From: Sva-07 sp963698435 | GTDB lineage: Bacteria; Actinomycetota; Acidimicrobiia; Acidimicrobiales; Ilumatobacteraceae | DNA length: 64,000 nucleotides | NCBI GenBank assembly: GCA_963698435.1 | Contig: CAVOQV010000011.1 | Location: forward strand, 1-64,000 | Direction of reading: 5' to 3' | Part shown: piece after piece, positions 18,940 to 27,920 of the stretch | How positions within the stretch are numbered: position 1 is the stretch's first letter | Layout of the letters: each line of letters opens with the position of its first letter | Notes under the pieces: generated by a model | Seen by the model: only the letters and a program-made list of their open reading frames with translations | Database searches by the model: none | What the model was told of the DNA's origin: nothing | Position numbers and translations under genes: made by a program

Positions 18940-19830
18940 GTGGTCGAACCGGCCCTCCGCGGCCCCCAGCGGATCCGACGTCGTGACGCGTTGCGTCTGC
19001 TTGCGGCGTCGTCCGGCGCTGCCGCGGCCGGCTCGCTGATCGTCAGCGGGCCCGTCCACGCCGACGTCGGCAGCGAAGCCTGCCTGTTCGCCTTCAGCGG
19101 CAACCCGGTGGTGACGGTCACCGCGTTCAACACCACCTTCTTCGGCGACTTCGTGACCCTCTCGATCGGCGCAGTTCCTGGATCCTGCCCCTGCGGTGCG
19201 GCCGCGAGCATCCAGTATGCGCTCCACCTCATCACCCCGCTCGCCACAGCCACCTCCGGCGGATGGAGTGCAACGAACTCCGCCAGCCTGATGTTCAGAA
19301 ACCTGTGGCCCCCGGCCGGCGGTCCCTTCACCGTGTCGGCCGGGGTGAGGATCACGTGCACCGGGCCGTCGGGCACCACGATCCGTTGTCGGTTCGCCAG
19401 CGGCACCTTCAACATGCCCGCATCGTTCGGTCAGGTCGGCACGACGTTCGAGCTGCCGACCAACAATGGCAACAGCGCCTTCCCCAACCTGCCGGCGTGC
19501 GACGCAGCGGCACTGCGCGTGGTGGCGCTGCAGAGCGATGGCCTCATGATGATGTCGGGCGTCGCCCCGGTCCCGCCCGAACTGCAGGCGTTGATCGACG
19601 GGGCACCCGAGCAGCAGCCCATCGCGGTGCTCGCAGAGCAGCCAGCGCCCGCCGCCGGGGAACCCTCGGCCGACACCGCGCCGACCGAGACGACCTCGAC
19701 CCCCGCGACCACTTCGACCACCGAGCCCGAGCAGACCCGCGACATCGCTCCCACACCGACCGCGGGCCCACCGACCACATCGACGTCGACCGCAGTCACC
19801 TCGACCACGCCGACCGCACCCGCTGACTGA
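18940..19830 (+). CDS. Tat-exported protein with Thr/Pro-rich tail
   Basis: A 296-residue protein with a twin-arginine leader (RIRRRDALRLLAASSGAAAA) that ends near the Ala-Asp at residue 42. The mature part is beta-rich with Cys residues (SEACLFAF, GSCPCGAA, RITCTG, RCRFASG, PACDAAALR). The last 70 residues are a Thr/Pro/Ala-rich tail, probably a wall-spanning or glycosylated stalk. It resembles the Tat protein at 11.8-12.4 kb in design and in lying beside a PqqD/HprK cassette. No known domain is recognised. GTG 18940 is the only good start before the leader. A role as surface partner or target of the cassette is an inference from position only. Confidence 0.7.
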   Translation: MVEPALRGPQRIRRRDALRLLAASSGAAAAGSLIVSGPVHADVGSEACLFAFSGNPVVTVTAFNTTFFGDFVTLSIGAVPGSCPCGAAASIQYALHLITPLATATSGGWSATNSASLMFRNLWPPAGGPFTVSAGVRITCTGPSGTTIRCRFASGTFNMPASFGQVGTTFELPTNNGNSAFPNLPACDAAALRVVALQSDGLMMMSGVAPVPPELQALIDGAPEQQPIAVLAEQPAPAAGEPSADTAPTETTSTPATTSTTEPEQTRDIAPTPTAGPPTTSTSTAVTSTTPTAPAD

Positions 19831-19858
19831 CCCGAACCGAAGCGAGTCAGCGCGTTGG

Positions 19859-21144
19859 TCAGGCGGCGCGGATCACCGACACGACCCGGTCGACCTGGGC
19901 GTCGCTGAGCACACTGCCGCTCGGCAGGCACAGGCCCCGTTCGAACAGCCGCTCGCTCGTACCGTTCACCCGGCTCGGCATCGACGCGAACACCGGCTGC
20001 AGGTGCATCGGCTTCCACAGCGGCCGGCTCTCGATGTCGGCCGCCGCCAACGCGGCCATGACCCGGTCGCGGTGGGACGGATCGTCGAAGGTCACGCACG
20101 TCAGCCAGCCGTTCCAATGGCCACCGCCACCGCCACCGTCACCGTCATCGCCACCGCGATCGCCACCGTACCACCGCCACCGTGATCGCCACCACCACCG
20201 TCATCGGCTGTCGACCATGGAGCGATCGGCATGAAGGCCAGGCCGGCCACCTCGGCCAGCTGGTCTCGGTAGTGCTCGTTGATCGCCAAGCGCCGTGCCG
20301 ACATGTCCGGCAACCGCTCGAGCTGCGCACGGCCCATCGCCGCCAAGAGATTGCTCAAGCGGTAATTGAAACCGACGTCGGTGTGCTCGTAGTGAACCTC
20401 GGGCTGGCGGGCCTGGGTGGCCAGATACCGCACCCGATCAGCGACTGCCGGGTCGGGTGACAGCAACGCGCCACCGCCCGAGGTCGTGATGATCTTGTTG
20501 CCGTTGAACGACAGGATGCCGACGTCTCCAAGCGTGCCCGCGGCACGACCCCGGTGCGTCGATCCGAGCGCTTCGGCGGCGTCCTCCACCAGCGGCACGC
20601 CGTACTGTGCGCACAGCGGCACGATCGCGTCGTAGTCGGCGCACTGGCCGTAGAGGTCGACCGCCACCACTGCCGCCGGCAACCGGCCAGCAGCGTCGGC
20701 GGACGCGAGTGCGTCGGCCAACAGCTGCGGGTCGAGGTTCCACGACGTGACCTCACTGTCGAGGAACGTGGGCGTGGCGCCGGTGTAGGCGACCGCGTTC
20801 GCCGTGGCAGCGAACGTGAACGACGAGACGAGAACGTCGTCGCCGGGCCCGACACCGAGGGTCAGTAGCGCCAGGTGCAGCGCCGCCGTACCGCTCGACA
20901 TCGCCACCGTGCCGGGCCAGCCGGTGAAGGCGGCGAGGTCGGCCTCGAACGCGTCGAGTTCCGGTCCGACCGGCGCCACCCAGCCGCTGTCGAACGCACG
21001 CAGCAACGCGTCGCGTTCGAGCGGTCCGACGTCGGGTGAGCTGAGCAGGATCCGGTCGGGATCGGGCACGGTCAGCGAGTTCCCGGCAGATCGGAGACGG
21101 CGAGCGGAAGGGTCGGGAGGGGAGTTGGTCGTGCCGTGTCGCAT
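19859..21144 (-). CDS. DegT/DnrJ/EryC1/StrS aminotransferase (one frameshift in a low-complexity insert)
   Basis: A PLP-dependent sugar aminotransferase that puts an amino group on a keto nucleotide sugar. Motifs: SPDVGPLERDALLRAFDSGW, GTVAMSSGTAALHLAL, VAVDLYGQCADYDAI, VEDAAEALGSTHRGR, and FNGNKIITTSGGGALL with the PLP-binding Lys; HTDVGFNYRLSNLLAAMGRA follows. Between APWSTADD and NGWLTCVTFDD lies a Gly/Asp-rich stretch encoded by repeated GGTGGCGAT-type triplets (about 20110-20215), and the frame changes inside it. The C-terminus ERGLCLPSG is typical. GTG 21069 is an alternative start. It follows the DUF4012 gene by 11 bp and so shares its operon. Confidence 0.87.
20110..20215. repeat. CACCGCCAC-type low-complexity run inside the aminotransferase gene
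   Basis: On the plus strand this is a run of near-repeats of CACCGC, CACCGT and GATCGC about 105 bp long. It encodes a Gly/Asp-rich loop of about 30 residues in the aminotransferase that relatives are not expected to have at this point. The gene's frame changes within it, as expected for slipped-strand variation or for sequencing error in a simple repeat. Confidence 0.7.
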
Positions 21145-21155
21145 CGCTGGCGAAG

Positions 21156-23426
21156 CTACTCGCCGAGTACCCGGGCCTGGGTCGATGGACCCTCTGCGTC
21201 GAGGAGCGCTCGGCCGTCGGCGTCGACCACCGACACCGACAACTGCTCGTCGATCACCATCGGCTGGGGGCGCACCGCGAGCGAGTAGCCGTCGTCGAGT
21301 GGCACGGTGCCGACCAGTTCGTAGACCAGCGTGACCGACTCGCCTGGCGGCACGACGATGAACGCCGACCCGGTCGTCCAGCCCGCCTCGGTGCCGACCT
21401 GCACCTGGAAGTCGACGACGTCGCCGTCCGGCGTCCGCACCGAAGCCGACGTCACCGGCAGCGCCGAGTAGAGCGACACCAGGATCCGGTTCGTCCCGTC
21501 CGCGTCGCCCGTGTAGTTGCCGATCACACCGCCGGGCAGACCCGACGACGGCGCATTGTTGGTGAGGGTGACCGTCGCCGTCGCCGTCGTGGCGCCGGTT
21601 GCGGTGTCGACCGTGGCGTCGTAGACGACGTCACGCTCGAGGTACACGTCGAGCTTGTTGGCCCCGGCGTTGTTGAACACCACCGCCAACCCATCGCGGC
21701 CGTCCACGCTCGGCAGGCTCCCGGTCAAGCCGAGATCGGCGAAGTACTGCTGCTCGACGGAGTCGGCCGCCCACCCGACGATCCGACCCTCGTCCACGAG
21801 CGGTGCGAGGGTGTCGGCCACCGCGACCGGTCCGGGCAGCGCGCCGGCGAGCAGCAGCGAGATCGTCTCCTTCGACACTGCTTCGAGCAGGTCGACGCGC
21901 TCGTCCTCCTCGGTCTCGTACTGGTCGACGAGCAGGAACTCGACGACGTTGTTCTTGTTCAGCCTCCCGTCGACGCCGTCGACGCTGATCGGTCCCGTGA
22001 AGCCGAGCAGGCCGGCAACCGCGTAAGGGTCCATCGCGAACACGCCGTCGACGGCGCGCCCGCCGCTCTGTGGATAGAGCTCGGCGATGACCTGCCCGGT
22101 CGAGGGGAACTGCGGCGAAATCGTGATGTTCGACCACGGGACGTCGCCGGTGGTGCCCTGCGGGCCGTTGTCGAACCCGTACCGACCCCACATCTCGAGC
22201 CAGTCGGCGGGGCCGGTGATCACGCGGGGGTCGTCGCCGGCCCGGTTCAGGTCTCCGGTTCGCCCCGTGCCGGAGATCCGGATGCGCCCATCGTCGGCGG
22301 TCAACTCGATCCAGTTGCCCATGAACCCGCCGAGCCCGCGGGTTTCCGCGGGTGTCGTGAACGCAACGAAGTAGCGGCGGGGGCCGTCGGCTCCCACCAA
22401 TGCAGGGAGCCGCTCGACCGCCTGCACCACATTCGCGAGCTGTGGTCGATAGTCCTCGAGATCGTCGTCGAGGTCGCCGAGCCGATCGCTCAAGGGCGCA
22501 GCGAGCCACGGCGAGTCGACGTCGGCGATCGTGTCGGACAGCGAGTCGATCGAGGCGCCGACGTCGGCGAGCGGGTCGCTGAGCAGGGTGATCGCGTCGA
22601 TGTCGAAGCGCCCGTTGCGCAGCGTGAGTTGCTCGACATCGATGACTGCCGACGCGTTCGCGATCGCCTCCGATGCGTCGGCTGCTGCCGAGGCGAGGTC
22701 GAGCGCCGCCGCACGATTCTGCGCGACGACGGGGACCAGCATCGCCGCACGCGCCCACGGAGCGTTCAACGTGGAGCTCGCCGAATCGAACCGTGCCGCC
22801 GCCTCCGCGAAGCTGCCGGTGGCGCTCTGGTAGTCGCCGTCACTCAGCAGCGACACCGCATCGCGGCCGCTGGAGTTGCCCGCTCGGAGGTCGCTCGTCG
22901 CTGCGCCCACCGCGACGGCTGCGCCGACGACGGCGACGAGGGCCACCGCACCGACCGCAACGCCGGCGAGGCTCACCCAGCGGACCGTCCGGCGCCCACG
23001 TCGCCGCACGCCCAAGATCACCACGAGCAGCCCGCATCCGATACCGACCAGCGCGCTCACACCGAGCGCCGGATCGACCTCGGCGCGGACCAGCACGTTG
23101 AACGCGATTGCGGCGACCACCGTCCGTTCGATGGCGAGGTCGCGGCGCTGGAGGCCGATCCAGAGTGAACCGGCGAAGGCGACGGCGCCGATTGCGAGCA
23201 GCCATGCGTCTCCTGCGATCGCCATCGACGCGGTCGCGGCGATCGCGAGCGCCCACCACGGCGCCGACGCGGCGCACCAGACAACGAACGCGACGGCGCA
23301 GAACGTGAGGACGGCGTCGATCGCGGTCGAGCCCGTGGGTGACGCGCCGGACAGCGCAGCAGCGATGCCGGCGATCACAGCGACGACGAGAACGGAACGC
23401 TCGTCGACCCGGTGCCTTCTCGCCAT
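21156..23426 (-). CDS. DUF4012 membrane protein of the glycan locus
   Basis: A 756-residue protein. The first 170 residues hold several hydrophobic helices (VLVVAVIAGIAAALSG, VLTFCAVAFVVWCAASAPWW, GVSALVGIGCGLLVVILGV, GVAVGAVALVAVVGAAVAVG). The long remainder is extracytoplasmic: helical coils (AALDLASAAADASEAIANAS), then the conserved DUF4012 core RRYFVAFTTPAETRGLGGFMG, PQFPSTGQVIAELY, DGVFAMDPYAVAGLL, and a beta-rich end. The family is frequent in actinobacterial polysaccharide loci but has no proven activity; a role in surface glycan assembly or attachment is inferred from context. ATG 23426 was chosen because sequence upstream in the same frame is Arg-rich shadow. The aminotransferase gene follows at 11 bp. 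Confidence 0.85.
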   Translation of the reverse strand: MARRHRVDERSVLVVAVIAGIAAALSGASPTGSTAIDAVLTFCAVAFVVWCAASAPWWALAIAATASMAIAGDAWLLAIGAVAFAGSLWIGLQRRDLAIERTVVAAIAFNVLVRAEVDPALGVSALVGIGCGLLVVILGVRRRGRRTVRWVSLAGVAVGAVALVAVVGAAVAVGAATSDLRAGNSSGRDAVSLLSDGDYQSATGSFAEAAARFDSASSTLNAPWARAAMLVPVVAQNRAAALDLASAAADASEAIANASAVIDVEQLTLRNGRFDIDAITLLSDPLADVGASIDSLSDTIADVDSPWLAAPLSDRLGDLDDDLEDYRPQLANVVQAVERLPALVGADGPRRYFVAFTTPAETRGLGGFMGNWIELTADDGRIRISGTGRTGDLNRAGDDPRVITGPADWLEMWGRYGFDNGPQGTTGDVPWSNITISPQFPSTGQVIAELYPQSGGRAVDGVFAMDPYAVAGLLGFTGPISVDGVDGRLNKNNVVEFLLVDQYETEEDERVDLLEAVSKETISLLLAGALPGPVAVADTLAPLVDEGRIVGWAADSVEQQYFADLGLTGSLPSVDGRDGLAVVFNNAGANKLDVYLERDVVYDATVDTATGATTATATVTLTNNAPSSGLPGGVIGNYTGDADGTNRILVSLYSALPVTSASVRTPDGDVVDFQVQVGTEAGWTTGSAFIVVPPGESVTLVYELVGTVPLDDGYSLAVRPQPMVIDEQLSVSVVDADGRALLDAEGPSTQARVLGE

Positions 23427-23550
23427 CAGCAGACCCTGCCTTGCATCCGGCGGGACACTACCGGCGGCCTCTGTACGCACCTTGGCACCTTCCGTTTGTT
23501 GTGGTTGGCCGCCCACTGATGGCGTGATGCGAAGGGAGTACGATTTGGCG

Positions 23551-24024
23551 ATGACACGTGCGGGGAACGTGCTCGGCTCGGCCGTCAGGCCGTTCGGTGG
23601 GTTCGCGGCGGTCGGAGTGGTGGGATTGATCGGAGTGGTCGGTGTGGCTGCGGTGCTCGTCGGGTGCTCGAGCGACGAGGCTGCTCCCGCCACCACGAGC
23701 GTCGATCCGACGGTCGTCGAGACGACGTCGGCGCCATCGACCACCGGCTCGGCCACCACCGACCCGCCCGACCACGGAGGCCCCCACGCACGACCCTCGA
23801 CCCCGCCGCCGCCCTCGCCGCCGAAGTCGAAGCCGACTTCCTCGAGGCCTGATCGCCTCGGCCGATCGAGGCTTCGAGGATCCGTTCGACGCCGACGAAG
23901 GAAGCCGCCGCCCTCGACCGACGCCTCGGCGTCGATCCGAGAAGCTTCGCAGCGACAGCTCGCGGAGCTACCGAACGAACGACTAGGCTGCCCGTCCGAG
24001 CAACGACGCAAGCCCAGCCTCGGT
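23551..24024 (+). CDS. Thr-rich lipoprotein (several frameshifts)
   Basis: ATG 23551 opens MTRAGNVLGSAVRPFGGF, then a long hydrophobic stretch ending in the lipobox VLVGC and a Ser/Thr/Pro linker (ATTSVDPTVVETTSAPSTTG). The folded part has to be pieced together from three frames: TLDPAAALAAEVEADFLEA, then IASADRGFEDPFDAD, then KEAAALDRRLGVDPRSFAAT up to a stop at 24022-24024. So at least three indels fall in about 200 bp. The helical mature domain is not recognised. The in-frame ATG at 23527 is an alternative start. From 24025 to about 24293 I find short coding-like fragments but no gene that I can define. Confidence 0.5.
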
Positions 24025-24418
24025 GACCGTCGAGGTGCCGGCCATCCTGCTCGGCGTCGACGGCGCGACGTCGCCGAGATGCAGGTCTGTCGAGGTCGAC
24101 TCGTGGATCGTCGTCGAGGTTGGGGCTGGCCCGAACGGCACGGACGCGGTCGTGAACCCAGAAGTCGTCTGCGTATCGGACTGACTACGTTCATGCGCAC
24201 TGTCGATGGCGTCTGGGAATTCGAAGGCGGCGACCGTGATCGACGTGGCCGGAGGTGGGATGTTCAAGCGTGTCCGTCGCGACGGCTAGTGATCGCACCG
24301 TCGTTCGCTGCTGGCGATCCTTCCGGGACAGCGATCGCTGGCGGCCGGTGATCGACCGAAGCGGCGGCTGTACCCGGACGTCGAGGGCGACACGGTCACG
24401 GTCGAGTGTCGGGACCCG

Positions 24419-25132
24419 GTGGAACGGCCGACGCGGCCGGTCGGAGTGGCGAGCGCGCCGCAGCCGTGTCAGTGGGTGCCGGCGACCGCGGCGGACGGCT
24501 GGGACCCGGACGCCTACGGCAACATCGCCGCCTCCGGCTACGTGTTCTTCGAGACCGCGGGAAGGTTCATCGGCCGTAGGTTCCCCGACGGCCGCGAGGA
24601 GAGGGTCTTCAACCGGACGTGTCCCGACGGGTCCGGCTTCACGTGGGTCGACGTGACCGTCACGGTGCAGGACGCCATCGACGACGCCGTCGACCGCGCC
24701 CGGCGCGCCGTACCGGCACCGACGCTCGACATGAGCCCGTCGCCGGAGGCCGGCGGCATCGTGAACCTCGGGCTGTGGCTCGCGCTCACCGGCCAGGAGG
24801 CGCTGACCGTCCGGGCCGAGGCCGGCCCCCACTGGGCGGAGGCAACCGTCACGTTGGCATCCACCTCATGGTCGATGGGCAACGGTGACGTCGTCACGTG
24901 CGACGGCGCCGGCACGCCGATCGTCGACACCGACGTGCTCGACGAGGGTCCGTGCGGATACACCTACCGACGGTCCTCACCCGACGACGCTCCGTACCGG
25001 TTCTCGGTGACCGCGACGTGGGCGGTCGACTACGTGTCCTCCGGTGGGTCCGGCACCGCTGGCACGGTCGATCGCACGCTGAGCGTCGATTACGACGTCG
25101 ACGAGATCCAGACCGTCGGCATCTCCAACTGA
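24419..25132 (+). CDS. Unknown secreted-type protein, 5' end unresolved
   Basis: The frame is open from about 24294 and readable from SLLAILPGQRSLAAGDRPKR onward, but no good start codon or signal peptide was found upstream; GTG 24419 is only the first usable one. The body has paired Cys and many aromatic residues (PQPCQWVPATAADGWDPDAY, FNRTCPDGSGFTWVDVTV, TSWSMGNGDVVTCDGAGT, GPCGYTYRRSS) and ends in beta-rich sequence. This pattern, with W.MG.GD..TC.G.G...... C.Y.Y, is shared by many uncharacterised exported actinobacterial proteins. The N-terminus was probably lost to a frameshift near 24290; a leader such as the MFKRVRRDG piece just upstream may belong to it. Confidence 0.55.
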   Translation: MERPTRPVGVASAPQPCQWVPATAADGWDPDAYGNIAASGYVFFETAGRFIGRRFPDGREERVFNRTCPDGSGFTWVDVTVTVQDAIDDAVDRARRAVPAPTLDMSPSPEAGGIVNLGLWLALTGQEALTVRAEAGPHWAEATVTLASTSWSMGNGDVVTCDGAGTPIVDTDVLDEGPCGYTYRRSSPDDAPYRFSVTATWAVDYVSSGGSGTAGTVDRTLSVDYDVDEIQTVGISN

Positions 25133-25272
25133 CGGATTCGCCTGGGCGACGTCGGCGTGACCGATCGGGAGCAGCTGCCGATTCGAGCACTTCTCCGACA
25201 CGTCTTCGCCGACGATGCTCTTCAGATCACGAGGTGCTTCAGATCGGGAGTCCGGGTGCCGATGCCCAGTTG

Positions 25273-26080
25273 ATGCAAGATCAACACGCCGGCCGCGTCG
25301 GCGACTTCATGAAGCTCGGCCTCCTCCGCTGGCTGGTGGCACCGTCGCCGTTCGCTCCACGAGCCAACCTCGGTGTGGTGTGGTACCGCGTCTCGGATGC
25401 GGGCGACAGCACCGATGGCGACGACTTCGCCTACCTCGATCCGTCGAGCGAGACAGGTCGCGACCTTCGGCCCCTCGATCCCGATCTCTACGACCGGCTT
25501 CGCACGCTCGTCGCAGCGGAATGCCCGCGTATCGAAACGCTCGCCTCGTGCGGCGCACTGCCCAGCAGGAACCCGGTACTTCGACCGAGTGCTGAGTTTC
25601 GCGGACCTCGACCCGTCCGACCACAGTGACCGGATCGTCCGTCGCGAACGCTGGTTCCACGAAGCGATGGTGTCCGTCGACTCGTGCTCGATGGTGTTGT
25701 TGGATCCCGACAACGGTCTGTGGAGCGGTGGCCCCTCGATCCCAGCCAGTGGTGGCCCCGAGGAGACCTACGCCGACCTGTCGGAGGTGGGCCGGCTGCT
25801 CGCACGCGGGCAGAGCGTCGTGGTCCACCACCCCGCTGATCAATCGGAGCCCACCACCGATCAGGCGATCGCGCTGATGTCCGACGTCACCGATGCGCTC
25901 GGTGTCGAGCCGGTCGCGGCGGTCCGAGCCTCGCGGGGGACGGCACGGCTGTTCCTCGTGATTCCGCACAACGAGCGGCACCGCTCGGAACTCGACGACC
26001 GCCTCGGCGCACTCCAGCTGTCGAATTGGGGCGATGAGCTTCGCGTGTACCGCTGGCAGCGCACGCGCGTGTTCGTCTGA
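25273..26080 (+). CDS. Conserved unknown protein with DPDNGL motif (one frameshift)
   Basis: Read from ATG 25273 as MQDQHAGRVGDFMKLGLLRW, with PRANLGVVWYRVSDA, then after a frame change near 25560 as FDRVLSFADLDPSDHSDRIV, WFHEAMVSVDSCSMVLLDPD, then NGLW and SVVVHHPADQ, ending RVYRWQRTRVFV. A family with the HAGR.GD..KL..L start and the DPDNGL motif is widespread in bacteria as a hypothetical protein; I know of no assigned activity. The acidic DPDNG near a His-containing strand could be a catalytic site. It is soluble, about 268 residues, and stands alone between a gene of unknown function and a convergent nuclease gene. Confidence 0.65.
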
Positions 26081-26145
26081 CATCGGTCGCGCTCACCAAG
26101 AATTCTTGGGCAGCGCTGCCGGCCGGTCGCCGAGAGGTTGCGGTA

Positions 26146-27102
26146 CTAGTCGGATTCGAGCGAGCGATTCAGGTACGCCTGGCCGTCGTCGCACGAGTCG
26201 GCAAGCGGACACCAGCGGCACGTCACCCCGGCGCGTCGCACCGGCGGGCGCCCTTCGGACTCCAGCTCGACGATCGCGTTGATCCCGTCCAAGGTGCGTC
26301 GCACCGCCGAGCGCAGCAGCCGCTCGCTGACGTCCTCGGCCTGCGCCTCGGCGGCGTCGAGATAGAACGTCGCCAGCTTGCGTGGTGGCACACCCCGCGC
26401 CAGCGTCTCGAGTAGCGCGTAGAACCCGAGGTCTTGGCGGTGGCGCACGTTCGGCCGCCCGGTCTTCAAGTCGATGATCACCTTGCGGCTCTCGTTGCCG
26501 GCTGGTCGGCCGATCATCAAGTCCACCCGAGCCTGCAACAGGATCGGGCCGTCGTTCGGCCAACGCGCCGCGGCCTCCGTCACCGGGTTGGCGCGGCGAT
26601 CGAGGGGCGGGAAGCTCTCCATGAACTTCGTGAGCCGCTCGACCGACTGCCCACGCAGGTCGGCTTCGTCCGCAGGGGAGAGGCCGGCGATCCAGGCGCC
26701 GATGCCACGCTCCTCGTCGGCCAGGCGGGCCATCGCCTCGTCGACCAGGTCCGACGGGTTCGCCTCGCCCCTCCACGACAACAACAGCTGGATCGCCCGG
26801 TGAGCGACCTGCCCTTTCGCCGTGGCCGGCTTCCACGCGAAGTCGTCGGGCAGAACGTGGAACTCCTCGCAGTCGAGCGCCGTCGCGATCCGGTGCTTGG
26901 AAACGAACACTTCCTGATTCGGATGGAGTCGCTCGGCGAACTCGTCCAGAGCGACGCGCATCTCGGCACGGATGTCGGCGACGAGGTCGGGGTCGAACAC
27001 AACCGGCTGGTCCGAACGGCGTAACGCCTCCAGGGTGCGGACCTGGACCGGGGTGAGGATCGGTCCGTCCGGTGCGTCGCTCACCAGGCCGACTGTATTC
27101 AT
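26146..27102 (-). CDS. PD-(D/E)XK nuclease with C-terminal Cys cluster
   Basis: A 318-residue RecB/Cas4-like nuclease. The motif GQVAHRAIQLLLSW gives the first conserved His helix, ILLQARVDLMIG the metal-binding Asp, KVIIDLKTGRP the D-x-K catalytic strand, and HRQDLGFYALL the following helix, as in AddB, Cas4 and RecB nuclease domains. An early Cys (TALDCEEFHV) and the C-terminal CRWCPLADSC could bind an iron-sulfur cluster, as in Cas4 and AddB. No cas genes or CRISPR array lie nearby, so a stand-alone DNA-processing enzyme is likelier. ATG 27102 gives a normal length. It converges with the DPDNGL protein gene. Confidence 0.83.
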   Translation of the reverse strand: MNTVGLVSDAPDGPILTPVQVRTLEALRRSDQPVVFDPDLVADIRAEMRVALDEFAERLHPNQEVFVSKHRIATALDCEEFHVLPDDFAWKPATAKGQVAHRAIQLLLSWRGEANPSDLVDEAMARLADEERGIGAWIAGLSPADEADLRGQSVERLTKFMESFPPLDRRANPVTEAAARWPNDGPILLQARVDLMIGRPAGNESRKVIIDLKTGRPNVRHRQDLGFYALLETLARGVPPRKLATFYLDAAEAQAEDVSERLLRSAVRRTLDGINAIVELESEGRPPVRRAGVTCRWCPLADSCDDGQAYLNRSLESD

Positions 27103-27157
27103 CGACGCACCTCAATGACCGGTTGCCGACGGCGTGGGTCAGTAGCCTCGGGGCGTC

Positions 27158-27751
27158 ATGAAGCACCAATGGTTGGCCTATGTGATCGTCGGGCTGTTGG
27201 CGATCGGCGCAGGCGTCGCCATTGCAGGGCTGCCCAACAACGAGCCCGTCGACGCCACGATCAGCCCGTCGACCAGCACCGTTGCTCCCGACCCCACGGT
27301 GACGACCGTGCCGGAAACGACCGCACCGGAAACCACCGAACCGGAACCGACCGCACCCGAGACGACGCCGCCGGAGCAGACCGTGCCGGAGACGACCGAA
27401 CCGGAAACCACCGTGCCGAGCACCACCGATTCGGTGCCCGCAGTTCTCCCCGACCGCAGCGAGCTCAACGTCACTGCCGCGAACGGCGCCAACGTTGCCG
27501 GTGCAGCGCTCCGCATGGCGACGCGGCTCGAGGAGATCGGGTACGTAGGGGTGTTGCCACTGAACGGCACCGACATCTTCGAGTTCACCGTCGTCTACTA
27601 CGCCGACGGCTTCGACGGCTCGGCGCTTCGACTCGCCGAGGACCTCGATCTGCTCCCTGACTTCGTGGCGCCGCTCGAGAACTCGCCATCGGTGGCCGAC
27701 CTTCCGGCCGACGTCGAGCTTCTCGTCTACGTCGGTCGCGACCGGGCCTGA
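27158..27751 (+). CDS. Membrane-anchored LytR C-terminal-domain protein
   Basis: A 197-residue protein: one N-terminal signal anchor (WLAYVIVGLLAIGAGVAIAG), a Thr/Pro/Glu-rich extracytoplasmic linker (about 30-105, runs such as PETTEPEPTAPETT), and a C-terminal LytR_C-like domain, SELNVTAANGANVAGAALRM, IGYVGVLPLNGTDIFEFTVVYYADGFDGSALRLAEDL split over the fold. That domain occurs at the end of LytR-CpsA-Psr wall-polymer ligases and alone in small membrane proteins; it probably contacts the cell wall. The ATG at 27158 leads directly into the anchor. Its last codons lie in the first copy of a 41-bp direct repeat. Confidence 0.82.
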   Translation: MKHQWLAYVIVGLLAIGAGVAIAGLPNNEPVDATISPSTSTVAPDPTVTTVPETTAPETTEPEPTAPETTPPEQTVPETTEPETTVPSTTDSVPAVLPDRSELNVTAANGANVAGAALRMATRLEEIGYVGVLPLNGTDIFEFTVVYYADGFDGSALRLAEDLDLLPDFVAPLENSPSVADLPADVELLVYVGRDRA

Positions 27752-27830
27752 CCGGCCTCGCCGCCGCCCGGCTCCTCTCGTTCTTCAGCCGCGACCGGGC
27801 TTGACCGGCCTCGCCGCCGCCCGGCTCCTC
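27737..27830. repeat. 41-bp direct duplication across a gene end
   Basis: The segment starting CGCGACCGGGCCTGACCGG at 27737 recurs at 27790 with one difference (CCTG to CTTG), an offset of 53 bp. The first copy contains the stop codon of the LytR_C gene, so the duplication copied the gene end into the downstream spacer. The rest of 27752-27920 shows no gene. It could be a recent slip duplication; hairpin potential is only modest. Confidence 0.8.
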
Positions 27831-27920
27831 TTCCTCCTTCGGCCGCCGTGCCCGACCCTGACCGCGCGGACTTGAACGCGGGTCATCTCTGGGGTACCCC
27901 TTCGTCATCATGGTTGGCGT

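Noticed and set aside
23983..24267. Antisense gene in the lipoprotein gap
   Set aside because: It is Thr/Ser-rich but lacks a signal peptide, and short plus-strand pieces there are equally coding-like; no decision possible.
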